Source: Anaerolineales bacterium | Lineage (GTDB): Bacteria; Chloroflexota; Anaerolineae; Anaerolineales; Villigracilaceae | NCBI GenBank assembly: GCA_017882065.1 | Contig: JADGQD010000048.1 | Location: forward strand, 1-11,637 | DNA length: 11,637 nt | Direction of reading: 5' to 3' | Shown here: positions 5,887 to 11,289 of the stretch, piece after piece | Layout of the letters: every line of letters starts with the position of its first letter | Numbering within the stretch: position 1 is the first letter of the stretch | Program-made: the position numbers and the translations under genes | Notes under the pieces: generated by a model | The model's input: the letters and a program-made list of their open reading frames with translations, nothing else | What the model was told of the DNA's origin: nothing | Database searches by the model: none

Positions 5887-6475
5887 GTCCTTCTTCCTTC
5901 CAGCGACGTAAAATCGCTTCAATGTATTTCCAGTTGCGCTTGTTACTCTTGACGGCAATCTCCAGCGCCTCCGCTACCCATTCCGGTGGGTAGGTCTGCT
6001 CGGCGTCTTTCAGGGTGTCGGCGAGCAGCGGAGTCAGTGGGCCGATGTTTTCTTCGTAGAGTTTGAAAATGTTCGGACGTTCGGATGGCGGATTGGACTG
6101 CACAGCCACTTCGGGTACATCCCGTTGGCCTTTGGCAAACACTTCGGCAGCAGCCCGTCCGCGCGGGGAATTCAGGAAGTAGAGCGTCGCCGCATTCTTT
6201 TGGCCCCCTCGACTGGTTCCTCGGGGCGATGCCTGCAACAGGCTGCCGCGCTGTACGGCTTTTTCCAGGGCCAGACCGGGGTTCGGGACAATCTCGACGA
6301 AATCCTGTTCCCGTAAAAAGCGGACGCGGCTCTCCATGTGCTCAAAGCGCCACAGGGCGTAGAGCGTGACCTTCAACTCGTCCGCTTCGGTGAACCCGGT
6401 CAGCAGTTGGCGGAAGAACGAGTCGGGGATTTGGGTGAAGGTTTCGGAGTCTGTAAAGCCAGTGAATTTTCTCAT
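5801..6475 (-). CDS. dnaD: DnaD-domain primosomal protein
   Basis: This 224-residue protein has an N-terminal winged-helix-like region (about 1-110) and a DnaD C-terminal DDBH2 domain (about 136-192). The latter is shown by IFKLYEENIGPLTP and the conserved NKRNWKYIEAILRRW (178-192), the DNA-binding YxxxIxxxW signature. The C-terminal tail is highly charged. DnaD bridges the initiator or restart machinery to the helicase loader, so its place between dnaB and the loader gene is logical. I chose ATG 6475 because the upstream GTG (6499) lies in a GTAGGGGCG repeat arm next to the dnaB stop and would add MASANAGK. The GTG has AGGGG only 3 nt away, so it cannot be excluded. Residues 84-91 (PRGTSRGG) are encoded by a palindrome-like repeat and look like an in-frame insertion in the linker. 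The gene end overlaps the loader start. Confidence 0.83.
   Translation of the reverse strand: MRKFTGFTDSETFTQIPDSFFRQLLTGFTEADELKVTLYALWRFEHMESRVRFLREQDFVEIVPNPGLALEKAVQRGSLLQASPRGTSRGGQKNAATLYFLNSPRGRAAAEVFAKGQRDVPEVAVQSNPPSERPNIFKLYEENIGPLTPLLADTLKDAEQTYPPEWVAEALEIAVKSNKRNWKYIEAILRRWKEEGHAKEQDRRDAKEPRGRDVARKVEDFLKR
6205..6226. repeat. Repeat-like insert translated inside DnaD
   Basis: CCCCTCGA-6 nt-CCTCGGGG interrupts the DnaD linker and is read as PRGTSRGG (residues 84-91). It resembles the CCTTCGA...TCAGGG elements at 7854-7872 and 159-176 in length and in its C-rich/TCGA and TC/G-rich ends. Assignment to the same family is by eye. Confidence 0.45.
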
Positions 6476-6498
6476 TTTGCCCGCATTGGCGGATGCCA

Positions 6499-6509
6499 CG
6501 CGCCCCTAC
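6499..6509 (-). repeat. GTAGGGGCG half-repeat at the dnaB/dnaD junction
   Basis: GTAGGGGCGCG on the minus strand includes the TAG stop codon of dnaB and leads into the alternative GTG start of dnaD. It matches the TAGGGGCG arm of the repeat at 7916. No full-length partner arm is seen, so this is called a half or truncated copy. Confidence 0.45.
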
Positions 6510-7903
6510 AACTGGGACAAATCTAAGGGAGTCGCCCCGTCCACGAACTTGGCCAGGTGGTCCAGGAAGACCAGTTCGATCGAGCCAGTGGGTCCGTTGC
6601 GGTGTTTGGCTATAATGATCTCGGCCTTATTTTTATCGATCGTATCCTTCTCGTACTGGTCTTTGCGGTAGATGAACATGACGATATCGGCATCCTGCTC
6701 GATGGAGCCCGATTCCCTTAAGTCGGAGAGCACCGGGCGCTTATCAGTGCGCTGCTCGACGGCGCGGCTTAACTGCGCGGCGGCCAGCACCGGGACGTTC
6801 AGTTCGCGTGCCAGCACCTTCAGGCTGCGCGTGATGTACGAGACTTCCTGAACGCGGTTCTCGGTGCGCGTGTCGCCGCTCATCAACTGGATGTAGTCGA
6901 GGATGATCAGGTCGAGGCCGAATTCCATGTGCAGGCGGCGGCATTTGGTGCGCAAAGCCAGCGGGGTAATGGCAGGGGTATCGTCCAGGTAGATGTGCAT
7001 GTCAGAAAGAACCTCGATTGCATGGGTAAATTTTGGCCACTCATCCTCAGCCAATTTACCCGTACGCAAGTGTTGGGTGTCGATTTCAGTCATTTGGGTA
7101 ATCAGGCGCTGGGCAACTTGCTCATTCGACATCTCCAGCGAGAAGATGGCGACGTGCTTCTTGTGCAGCAGGGCGGCGTTCTTTGCCACCGAAAGCAGGA
7201 AGCCGGATTTGCCCTGACCCGGGCGACCAGCAATGATGAGCAAATCAGAAGGCTGCAAGCCCATCAGTTTGCGGTCGAGATCAATGAAGCCGGTCGGGAC
7301 ACCGAAGATGTCCTCGGGACGCTTGGCGAGTTCGCCTATTCGGTCGTAGACTTCACTCATCACCTGGCGGATGGGCTGCACGTCGTGACGCAGCCGCCGC
7401 TCGCTGACGTTAAAGATGGACTTCTCCGACTCCTCGATGATGTTCTCGACCGACTCCCGCTCGTTGTAGGCCAGGGTGGCGATCTGGTTGGCAGCGGTCA
7501 ACATGCGGCGGCGGATAGCATCCGCCTCGACCATCCGTCCGTAGGCCTCGGCGTGCAATGAGGTCGGTACTTGGTTGAGGAGCGCGGTCAGATATGCCGG
7601 GCCGCCAATCTCGGCTAGTTGACCGGCACTCCCCAGTTCTTCGGTGACGGTCAGGAAATCCAGCGGGATGCGTTTTTCGTGGAGACGGGTGAAAGCCTCC
7701 CAGATCCAGCGGTGACGGACAATATAGAAATCGTCCGCCTGGAGGAACTGGGCCAGGTCGTAGTAGGCTTCGGGGTTAATGAGCACGGCCCCCACAACGG
7801 CTTCTTCGGCTTCGCGGTTGTGGGGGATGACCGGGGCGGATGGAAGGGAGCTCCCTTCGATGGAGTTCAGGGCAGGCTCTTCGGGAGGATGCAATTCGGT
7901 CAT
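6506..7903 (-). CDS. dnaB: Replicative DNA helicase DnaB
   Basis: This 465-residue hexameric 5'-3' replicative helicase has the usual length and two-domain plan. The N-terminal helical domain (about 28-130) starts at PHNREAEEAVVGAVL. The RecA-like C-terminal domain has Walker A GRPGQGKS (226-233), the conserved FSLEMS (254-259), Walker B LIILDYIQLM (332-341), SQLSR-like AAQLSR (375-380), SDLRESGSIEQDAD (393-406) and the Arg-finger region KHRNGPTG (433-440). No intein is present. The first 27 residues are atypical: EEPALNSIEGSSLP (8-21) derives from a translated repeat. The ATG at 7903 lacks a strong Shine-Dalgarno, having only GGA nearby. It follows the DUF151 gene after a 54-bp gap filled by a palindromic repeat and is followed closely by dnaD and the loader gene, so its partners are encoded together. 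Confidence 0.97.
   Translation of the reverse strand: MTELHPPEEPALNSIEGSSLPSAPVIPHNREAEEAVVGAVLINPEAYYDLAQFLQADDFYIVRHRWIWEAFTRLHEKRIPLDFLTVTEELGSAGQLAEIGGPAYLTALLNQVPTSLHAEAYGRMVEADAIRRRMLTAANQIATLAYNERESVENIIEESEKSIFNVSERRLRHDVQPIRQVMSEVYDRIGELAKRPEDIFGVPTGFIDLDRKLMGLQPSDLLIIAGRPGQGKSGFLLSVAKNAALLHKKHVAIFSLEMSNEQVAQRLITQMTEIDTQHLRTGKLAEDEWPKFTHAIEVLSDMHIYLDDTPAITPLALRTKCRRLHMEFGLDLIILDYIQLMSGDTRTENRVQEVSYITRSLKVLARELNVPVLAAAQLSRAVEQRTDKRPVLSDLRESGSIEQDADIVMFIYRKDQYEKDTIDKNKAEIIIAKHRNGPTGSIELVFLDHLAKFVDGATPLDLSQL
7854..7872 (-). repeat. Short dispersed repeat translated in frame in the DnaB N-terminus
   Basis: On the plus strand CCTTCGATGGAGTTCAGGG; the minus strand is read in frame as part of EEPALNSIEGSSLP (DnaB residues 8-21). 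The CCCTGA...TCGAAGG ends match the element at 159-176, with a 6-nt rather than 5-nt centre. It lies before the conserved helicase core, where an insertion is tolerable. The full element probably spans about 7849-7890. Confidence 0.65.
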
Positions 7904-7915
7904 TGATTATTCCGG

Positions 7916-7960
7916 TAGGGGCGGACCGGAGTTTACCCCCAAAGGGGAGTGTCCGCACTA
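7916..7960. repeat. Degenerate palindromic repeat between the nuclease gene and dnaB
   Basis: TAGGGGCGGAC (7916-7926) and GTCCGCACTA (7951-7960) form an imperfect outer stem, with an inner CCCC-AAA-GGGG hairpin (7937-7947). It fills nearly all of the intercistronic gap. The stop codon of the upstream nuclease gene (7958-7960) is the end of one arm. The layout matches the repeat at 4437-4483. Confidence 0.65.
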
Positions 7961-8521
7961 TGATTTTGGTTTCTCTTCGTCGCCTTTATCGGTACCGAGT
8001 TTCTTCAGGAAGTCTTCGAAAACATCCAGGCGTTTTTCGTCATCCGGTTCGGCTTTCGTACCCGGAGCCGGTTTCTCGACCGGTTCGGAAGGGGTTTCTT
8101 CCTGTATATTTCTTTCGGGGACAATGCCCGCTTCATCCATCACTGCCTGGCTGACCAGGACCGGGACGTGAGCGCGCACTGCCAGGGCGATGGCATCCGA
8201 CGGACGCGAGTCGATGTTAATGATCTTTCCGTCTGTTTCGGCAACGATGTTGCCGTAAAAGATATCCTCTTTCAGGGCAACGATCTCGACGCGTAAAATT
8301 TTGCCATTAAAGAGAGTAAAGAGGTTTTTGAGCAGGTCATGGGTCAGCGGGCGGCTGATCTCCACTTCCTGCAACGCAACCGTGATGGACTCGGCCTCGT
8401 AAGGCCCGACCCAGATGGGCAGGTAACGTTCCACGTCCGTCTGGCGCAGTACCACCACCCGCTGTGGGGACATCAGGCTGACGCGCACGCTGTCAATGAC
8501 CACTTCAACTATGTCATTCAT
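7958..8521 (-). CDS. DUF151 / bifunctional nuclease family protein
   Basis: This 187-residue protein carries the DUF151 (BFN) domain over about residues 1-135. Seen are VVLRQTDVERYLPIWVGPYE (22-41), EAESITVAL (42-50) and the family hallmark INIDSRPSDAIALAVR (101-116). Plant BFN1-like members show DNase and RNase activity, while most bacterial members are uncharacterised, so nuclease activity here is inferred. Residues 138-187 form a charged, Pro-rich tail ending in a short helix (VFEDFLKKLG), probably disordered or a docking segment. The ATG at 8521 has GGAG 6 nt upstream. It is the promoter-proximal gene of the replication operon, with the promoter at 8545-8573. Its stop codon is formed by a repeat arm, so the original C-terminus could have differed. 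The link to replication is only by position. Confidence 0.88.
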   Translation of the reverse strand: MNDIVEVVIDSVRVSLMSPQRVVVLRQTDVERYLPIWVGPYEAESITVALQEVEISRPLTHDLLKNLFTLFNGKILRVEIVALKEDIFYGNIVAETDGKIINIDSRPSDAIALAVRAHVPVLVSQAVMDEAGIVPERNIQEETPSEPVEKPAPGTKAEPDDEKRLDVFEDFLKKLGTDKGDEEKPKS

Positions 8522-8544
8522 ATGGAACTCCGCTACGTAACGTT

Positions 8545-8573
8545 ATTCTAACACGTCGGGAAGGGGGATGCAA
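8545..8573 (-). promoter_or_regulatory. Promoter of the nuclease-dnaB-dnaD-loader operon
   Basis: On the minus strand TTGCAT (8568-8573) and TAGAAT (8545-8550) are separated by 17 bp, about 24 bp upstream of the DUF151 start codon. Its -35 hexamer and spacing are identical to those of the deacetylase promoter. No other convincing promoter is seen before dnaB, dnaD or the loader gene. Confidence 0.7.
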
Positions 8574-8632
8574 CCAGGCAATCAGAGGGAGCGGAGAAAG
8601 TTGCGGGCCACAACCATCCCCATCAGAATCGC

Positions 8633-8661
8633 TTGTGTTACAGTCCGAATTGATGTATATT
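8633..8661 (+). promoter_or_regulatory. Promoter of the small PH-like gene
   Basis: TTGTGT (8633-8638) and TATATT (8656-8661) are 17 bp apart and lie 39 bp upstream of the ATG at 8701. The predicted leader of about 30 nt contains a strong ribosome-binding site. It is divergent from the replication operon promoter, about 60 bp away. Confidence 0.55.
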
Positions 8662-8685
8662 GTTATCATCCAAACCGTTTCAACC

Positions 8686-8692
8686 AAAGGAG
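8686..8692 (+). promoter_or_regulatory. Ribosome-binding site fixing the start at 8701
   Basis: AAAGGAG is followed by an 8-nt AT-rich spacer and ATG. This favours the start at 8701 over an in-frame upstream start near 8635, which overlaps the promoter and has no such site. Confidence 0.8.
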
Positions 8693-8700
8693 ATTTTATT

Positions 8701-9084
8701 ATGGCAAAACTTGCGGAACATGCACGTGAGGTACTCGCCTCGAAACTGGAATCAGGTGAAGAACTTCGTTCGGTGGGTTACTTCCAAACCGGGCCTTTCT
8801 GGGCCACGATCCTGGTCTCCAGCTGGTTTACTTTTGCATTAAAGTACTATTATGCAGGGGTTACTAATAAGCGTCTGATCATCGTCCGGCTCAATCGGTT
8901 CAACAAGCCAATTGACAAGGAGAACTACAGCATTCCTTTGACTGACGTCAAGTTGAAGGGGAATGCATTAATGGTAAAACTGCCCGACAAGGAAAAACCG
9001 GTCAAGTTCGATATGAATTTCGGCTTTCAGAAGCTATCGGGTATGGATGTCAACGAGTTCAAGGCCGCGTTGGGTGGTCAATAA
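8701..9084 (+). CDS. Small PH-like domain protein of unknown function
   Basis: This 127-residue protein resembles bacterial pleckstrin-homology-like (bPH) proteins. YYAGVTNKRLIIVRLNRF (50-67) matches the usual strand-turn-strand of that fold (VTNKRLII), and alternating beta-like segments follow to residue 107, then a C-terminal helix (GMDVNEFKAALGG). A hydrophobic stretch at 32-48 (PFWATILVSSWFTFALK) might contact the membrane but is short for a full transmembrane helix. No signal peptide or catalytic motif is seen. The gene stands alone, with its own promoter, Shine-Dalgarno and terminator, and is less GC-rich at third positions than its neighbours. Function is unknown; a lipid- or protein-binding role is only a possibility. 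Confidence 0.75.
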   Translation: MAKLAEHAREVLASKLESGEELRSVGYFQTGPFWATILVSSWFTFALKYYYAGVTNKRLIIVRLNRFNKPIDKENYSIPLTDVKLKGNALMVKLPDKEKPVKFDMNFGFQKLSGMDVNEFKAALGGQ

Positions 9085-9119
9085 GAGAGCAGTTTTCTTG
9101 AAATATATCTTCAAATCAA

Positions 9120-9152
9120 CCGTTCCGCCAGATCTGGCGGAACGGCTTTATT
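9120..9152. terminator. Perfect palindrome terminator between convergent genes
   Basis: A 26-bp perfect palindrome spans 9120-9145, with arms CCGTTCCGCC and GGCGGAACGG around a central AGATCT. It is followed by CTTTATTT on the plus side. It ends the PH-like gene transcript; on the minus strand the following sequence (TTGATTTGAAG) is only moderately U-rich. It starts 2 bp past the stop of the glycosyltransferase remnant. It may also be a copy of a dispersed palindrome. Confidence 0.8.
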
Positions 9153-9323
9153 TCCGTACCCAGTTCAGCGCCTCGATAATCACCCCCGCTATTTTTCCAA
9201 ATTGACATTCTCCCTCACGATGCGGTAGGATTCGGCGCCCGTCGCTTTGCCCTGTCGGGATACATCCGAAAGGGCATAGCGCAGGAGTCCGGTCAGCGCG
9301 GCGGGGTCGTTTACGCCCCAAAT
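9148..9323 (-). pseudogene. Eroded glycosyltransferase (GT4-like) C-terminal remnant with a frameshift
   Basis: Read on the minus strand from 9323, one frame gives NDPAALTGLLRYALSDVSRQ, then GKATGAESYRIVRENVN. A -1 shift in the AATTTGG stretch near 9199-9203 continues as FGKIAGVIIEALNWVRK with a stop at 9148-9150. The joined sequence has the shape of GT4-family C-termini: a DPxAL loop, an xLLxxALSD helix, a GxxARxxV-type segment, then an aromatic-xxIAxxxxEAL terminal helix. Without the shift the frame stops at 9189-9191. There is no start codon, and the 5' end runs into the SMP-30 3' end, so only about 58 codons remain. The match is by pattern, not by database search; an alternative is chance open frame in GC-rich DNA. 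Codon choice and the natural-looking ending argue for a remnant. Confidence 0.42.
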
Positions 9324-10201
9324 TCAAACGTCGGCATGCCGCGCATTTTCGTCCGGATGCGGAACAGCCCGCCGGAGAGAGGATACTTTGCCAGTTGTTC
9401 CGCGCTCATCCTTTTGCGCGCCGAGGTAATGTAGAGATCGGTCAGGTCCGGCCCACCGAAGACACAGGAAGTGACATTCATCGCTGGGACGGGGATCGCT
9501 TCCAGCAGTTGACCCGTGGCCGGATTCCACCTGGTGAGTTTTGCCCCGCCCCACATCGCCACCCATAACATCCCTTCGGCGTCGGAGGTCATTCCATCCG
9601 GCCAGCCCAATTTGGGCGGGACGTTGACTACTGGGCGCGGGTTGGCGATATTGCCGGTCCCCAGATCATAGTCGAAGGCGGTTACCTGGCGCGTGGGTGT
9701 GTCAATATAATAGAAAGTCTGGTAGTCAGGACTCCAGGTCAGGCCGTTGGAGATGCGGACGCCGGTCAGCAGGGTTTTCAGCGTGCCGTCGGGAGAATAG
9801 GAATATAGCGAGCCGCTGGCTTCTTTTTCTGCGTCGTCCATTGTCCCGGCCAGGAAGCGCCCGGCCGGGTCGCATTTGCCATCGTTGAAACGGTTGCGAG
9901 TCAGGTGCGGCTCGGGATTGGCGAGGAAGACCATCCGCTCGGACGGCAGGTTGAAGGTCATAAAACCCCTGTTCAAGGCAATGACCAGGCTTATGCCCGG
10001 GGTCTGCAGGGAGACCGGCCGCGGGGCCAAACAACCCAGGCTTTCCCCCACATGGACCCAGCGGTCGATCTCCTCACTCGGGTCAAATGTATGCAGGCGC
10101 CCGGTGTGGATGTCCACCCAGTAAAGCAGGCCGCGGGAAGCGTCCCAGGCAGGACCTTCGCCGAGGTCGGCGCGTGCATCCAGGATTAATTCAGGTTGCA
10201 T
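9311..10201 (-). CDS. SMP-30/gluconolactonase/LRE-family lactonase
   Basis: This 296-residue six-bladed beta-propeller protein of the SMP-30/gluconolactonase family hydrolyses sugar lactones with a divalent metal. Expected ligands appear at matching positions: Glu15 in LGEGPAWD, Asn152 in ISNGLTWS and Asp202 in GWPDGMT. The RFNDGKCDPAGRFLAGTMD block (104-122) supplies the substrate-contact Arg and Asn. Length equals that of typical family members, and no signal peptide is seen. The ATG at 10201 lies 4 bp after the acetyltransferase stop with no clear Shine-Dalgarno, so translational coupling is likely. Possible roles are the gluconolactone step of an oxidative sugar pathway or hydrolysis of another lactone. 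No neighbouring sugar dehydrogenase or kinase identifies the sugar. The 3' end abuts a degenerate glycosyltransferase tail, suggesting a past deletion there. Confidence 0.92.
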   Translation of the reverse strand: MQPELILDARADLGEGPAWDASRGLLYWVDIHTGRLHTFDPSEEIDRWVHVGESLGCLAPRPVSLQTPGISLVIALNRGFMTFNLPSERMVFLANPEPHLTRNRFNDGKCDPAGRFLAGTMDDAEKEASGSLYSYSPDGTLKTLLTGVRISNGLTWSPDYQTFYYIDTPTRQVTAFDYDLGTGNIANPRPVVNVPPKLGWPDGMTSDAEGMLWVAMWGGAKLTRWNPATGQLLEAIPVPAMNVTSCVFGGPDLTDLYITSARKRMSAEQLAKYPLSGGLFRIRTKMRGMPTFEFGA

Positions 10202-10205
10202 GGTT

Positions 10206-11261
10206 TTAGCGGGTCACTTTCGCTCGCACCACAAAATTATCCACTGCACCGAAACGGTACTTGTATTCCTCGTCGCCGCGCATGAAATCGAACTCGGCGC
10301 GCTTATTCTCGTTGGCCCATTGCAGGAGATGCCCCAGCAGCACCCAGCCAGGGGACAGTTCCAGGAAGCGCCGGTCTATACCGGAGTTGTAGACCCAGAT
10401 GCGATTCAAGTAATCGAAATTGAGGTAGCCGGCGGCTTTCTGCCCGTCAACTTCGAGGAAGGCCAGTTGCAGCCAGCCATTCTCGAAAGCGGCGCGGCAC
10501 GCGAGCTGCATCTGCCGGCGCATCGCCTCGGTCAGGAATTTCGCCTTTTCCGGTTCATCCGCCATCATTACCAGGAAGGCATCCACTTCGGCAACGAGAG
10601 TCGCGCCATCTGACACACTATACCAGCGCACATCGCTGCCGCTTTCTTCGGCGCGGCGCATTTTGCGGCGGATCTCGTGGCGCTGTTTTTTATCAATGCC
10701 GGACAGATAGGTCTCGAAGTCACCCGTCAGCGGGATGGACGGGGTGTGGTAGGTCTGCTCCTGGACGAAGGTCCAACCGCGCTTTTCGGCTTCGGCTTTC
10801 AAGACCGGGAGCGTGGGAGATCCTTCGGGCAAGTTCTGCCAGTCGAGGATCTGCCATGGTTTCGACTCCACTTCCGGGACAGGCACGCTCAGCCCGGCGG
10901 GCCCGGAATGACCGAGAAAATCCAGCAAACCAGAAATGAAAGCGGACAAATCGGTCGGGCGGACGATCAGGTCAAGGTAATCCGAGATTTCGATACTGCC
11001 GAGCAGCAGGAGCGCCGGGTCACCCTCTCGATTTTTGGCAGCAAAGAGCGGGGCCACTCCGGCCAGCCGCCCATCCTGATGGGCGACGACGACTGCCAAT
11101 TCTGAGTCCGGCCACTCGCCCCCGCCGCGCGTTTCCCACCAGGTTCGCAGGTATTCGTGACGCAGGAAGGGCACATGGGTGACGCTTTCGTCCAGAAGTG
11201 CGTTCCATTCAGATGCCAGTGGTTCAAGGTCTGTGAAACTGCGGTGAAGGGTAAATTCCAT
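10206..11261 (-). CDS. CelD/BcsL-type GNAT acetyltransferase
   Basis: The 351-residue protein matches the CelD/BcsL group (Acetyltransf_6), a duplicated GNAT fold related to FemABX enzymes. The N-terminal half carries SEWNALLDES and the PFLRHEYLRTWWE block (31-43) typical of the group. The C-terminal catalytic half (about 180-345) has DKKQRHEIRRKMRR (190-203), LSPGWVLLGHLLQWA (302-316) and the closing FDFMRGDEEYKYRFG (324-338). Such proteins act in exopolysaccharide or cell-envelope synthesis, transferring acyl groups; donor and acceptor here are unknown. It is the first gene of a two-gene unit with the SMP-30 lactonase. The ATG at 11261 has no Shine-Dalgarno and sits about 8 nt from the predicted transcription start, so the leader is very short. 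The nearby glycosyltransferase remnant could be a relic of a polysaccharide cluster. Confidence 0.87.
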   Translation of the reverse strand: MEFTLHRSFTDLEPLASEWNALLDESVTHVPFLRHEYLRTWWETRGGGEWPDSELAVVVAHQDGRLAGVAPLFAAKNREGDPALLLLGSIEISDYLDLIVRPTDLSAFISGLLDFLGHSGPAGLSVPVPEVESKPWQILDWQNLPEGSPTLPVLKAEAEKRGWTFVQEQTYHTPSIPLTGDFETYLSGIDKKQRHEIRRKMRRAEESGSDVRWYSVSDGATLVAEVDAFLVMMADEPEKAKFLTEAMRRQMQLACRAAFENGWLQLAFLEVDGQKAAGYLNFDYLNRIWVYNSGIDRRFLELSPGWVLLGHLLQWANENKRAEFDFMRGDEEYKYRFGAVDNFVVRAKVTR

Positions 11262-11275
11262 ACGGAGATTTTACC

Positions 11276-11283
11276 AGTATAAT
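11276..11283. promoter_or_regulatory. Overlapping divergent -10 boxes
   Basis: TATACT on the minus strand (11276-11281) and TATAAT on the plus strand (11278-11283) share four base pairs. Predicted starts are near 11269 (minus, 8 nt before the acetyltransferase ATG) and near 11290 (plus, at the GTG). Neither direction has a good -35: the plus candidate TTCCAT at 11256-11261 is weak. Confidence 0.5.
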
Positions 11284-11289
11284 GTGGGT

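Noticed and set aside
5887..5958. N-terminal extension of the loader to an upstream ATG at 5958
   Set aside because: It would lengthen the overlap with dnaD to 158 bp and lacks the good ribosome-binding site found before ATG 5886.
6929..7561. Plus-strand open frame (210 codons) opposite dnaB
   Set aside because: Fully antisense to the conserved helicase core, with no ribosome-binding site or recognisable motif.
8601..8613. TTGCGGGCCACAA weak dyad between the divergent promoters
   Set aside because: Only short, imperfect arms; not distinguishable from chance.
9148..9323. Continuous alternative frame through the remnant (reading CPFGC, then IPTGQSDG upstream of the same ending)
   Set aside because: Open without a shift, but the upstream part is Arg/Pro-rich and does not resemble a protein family, unlike the shifted reading. 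Kept only as an alternative.
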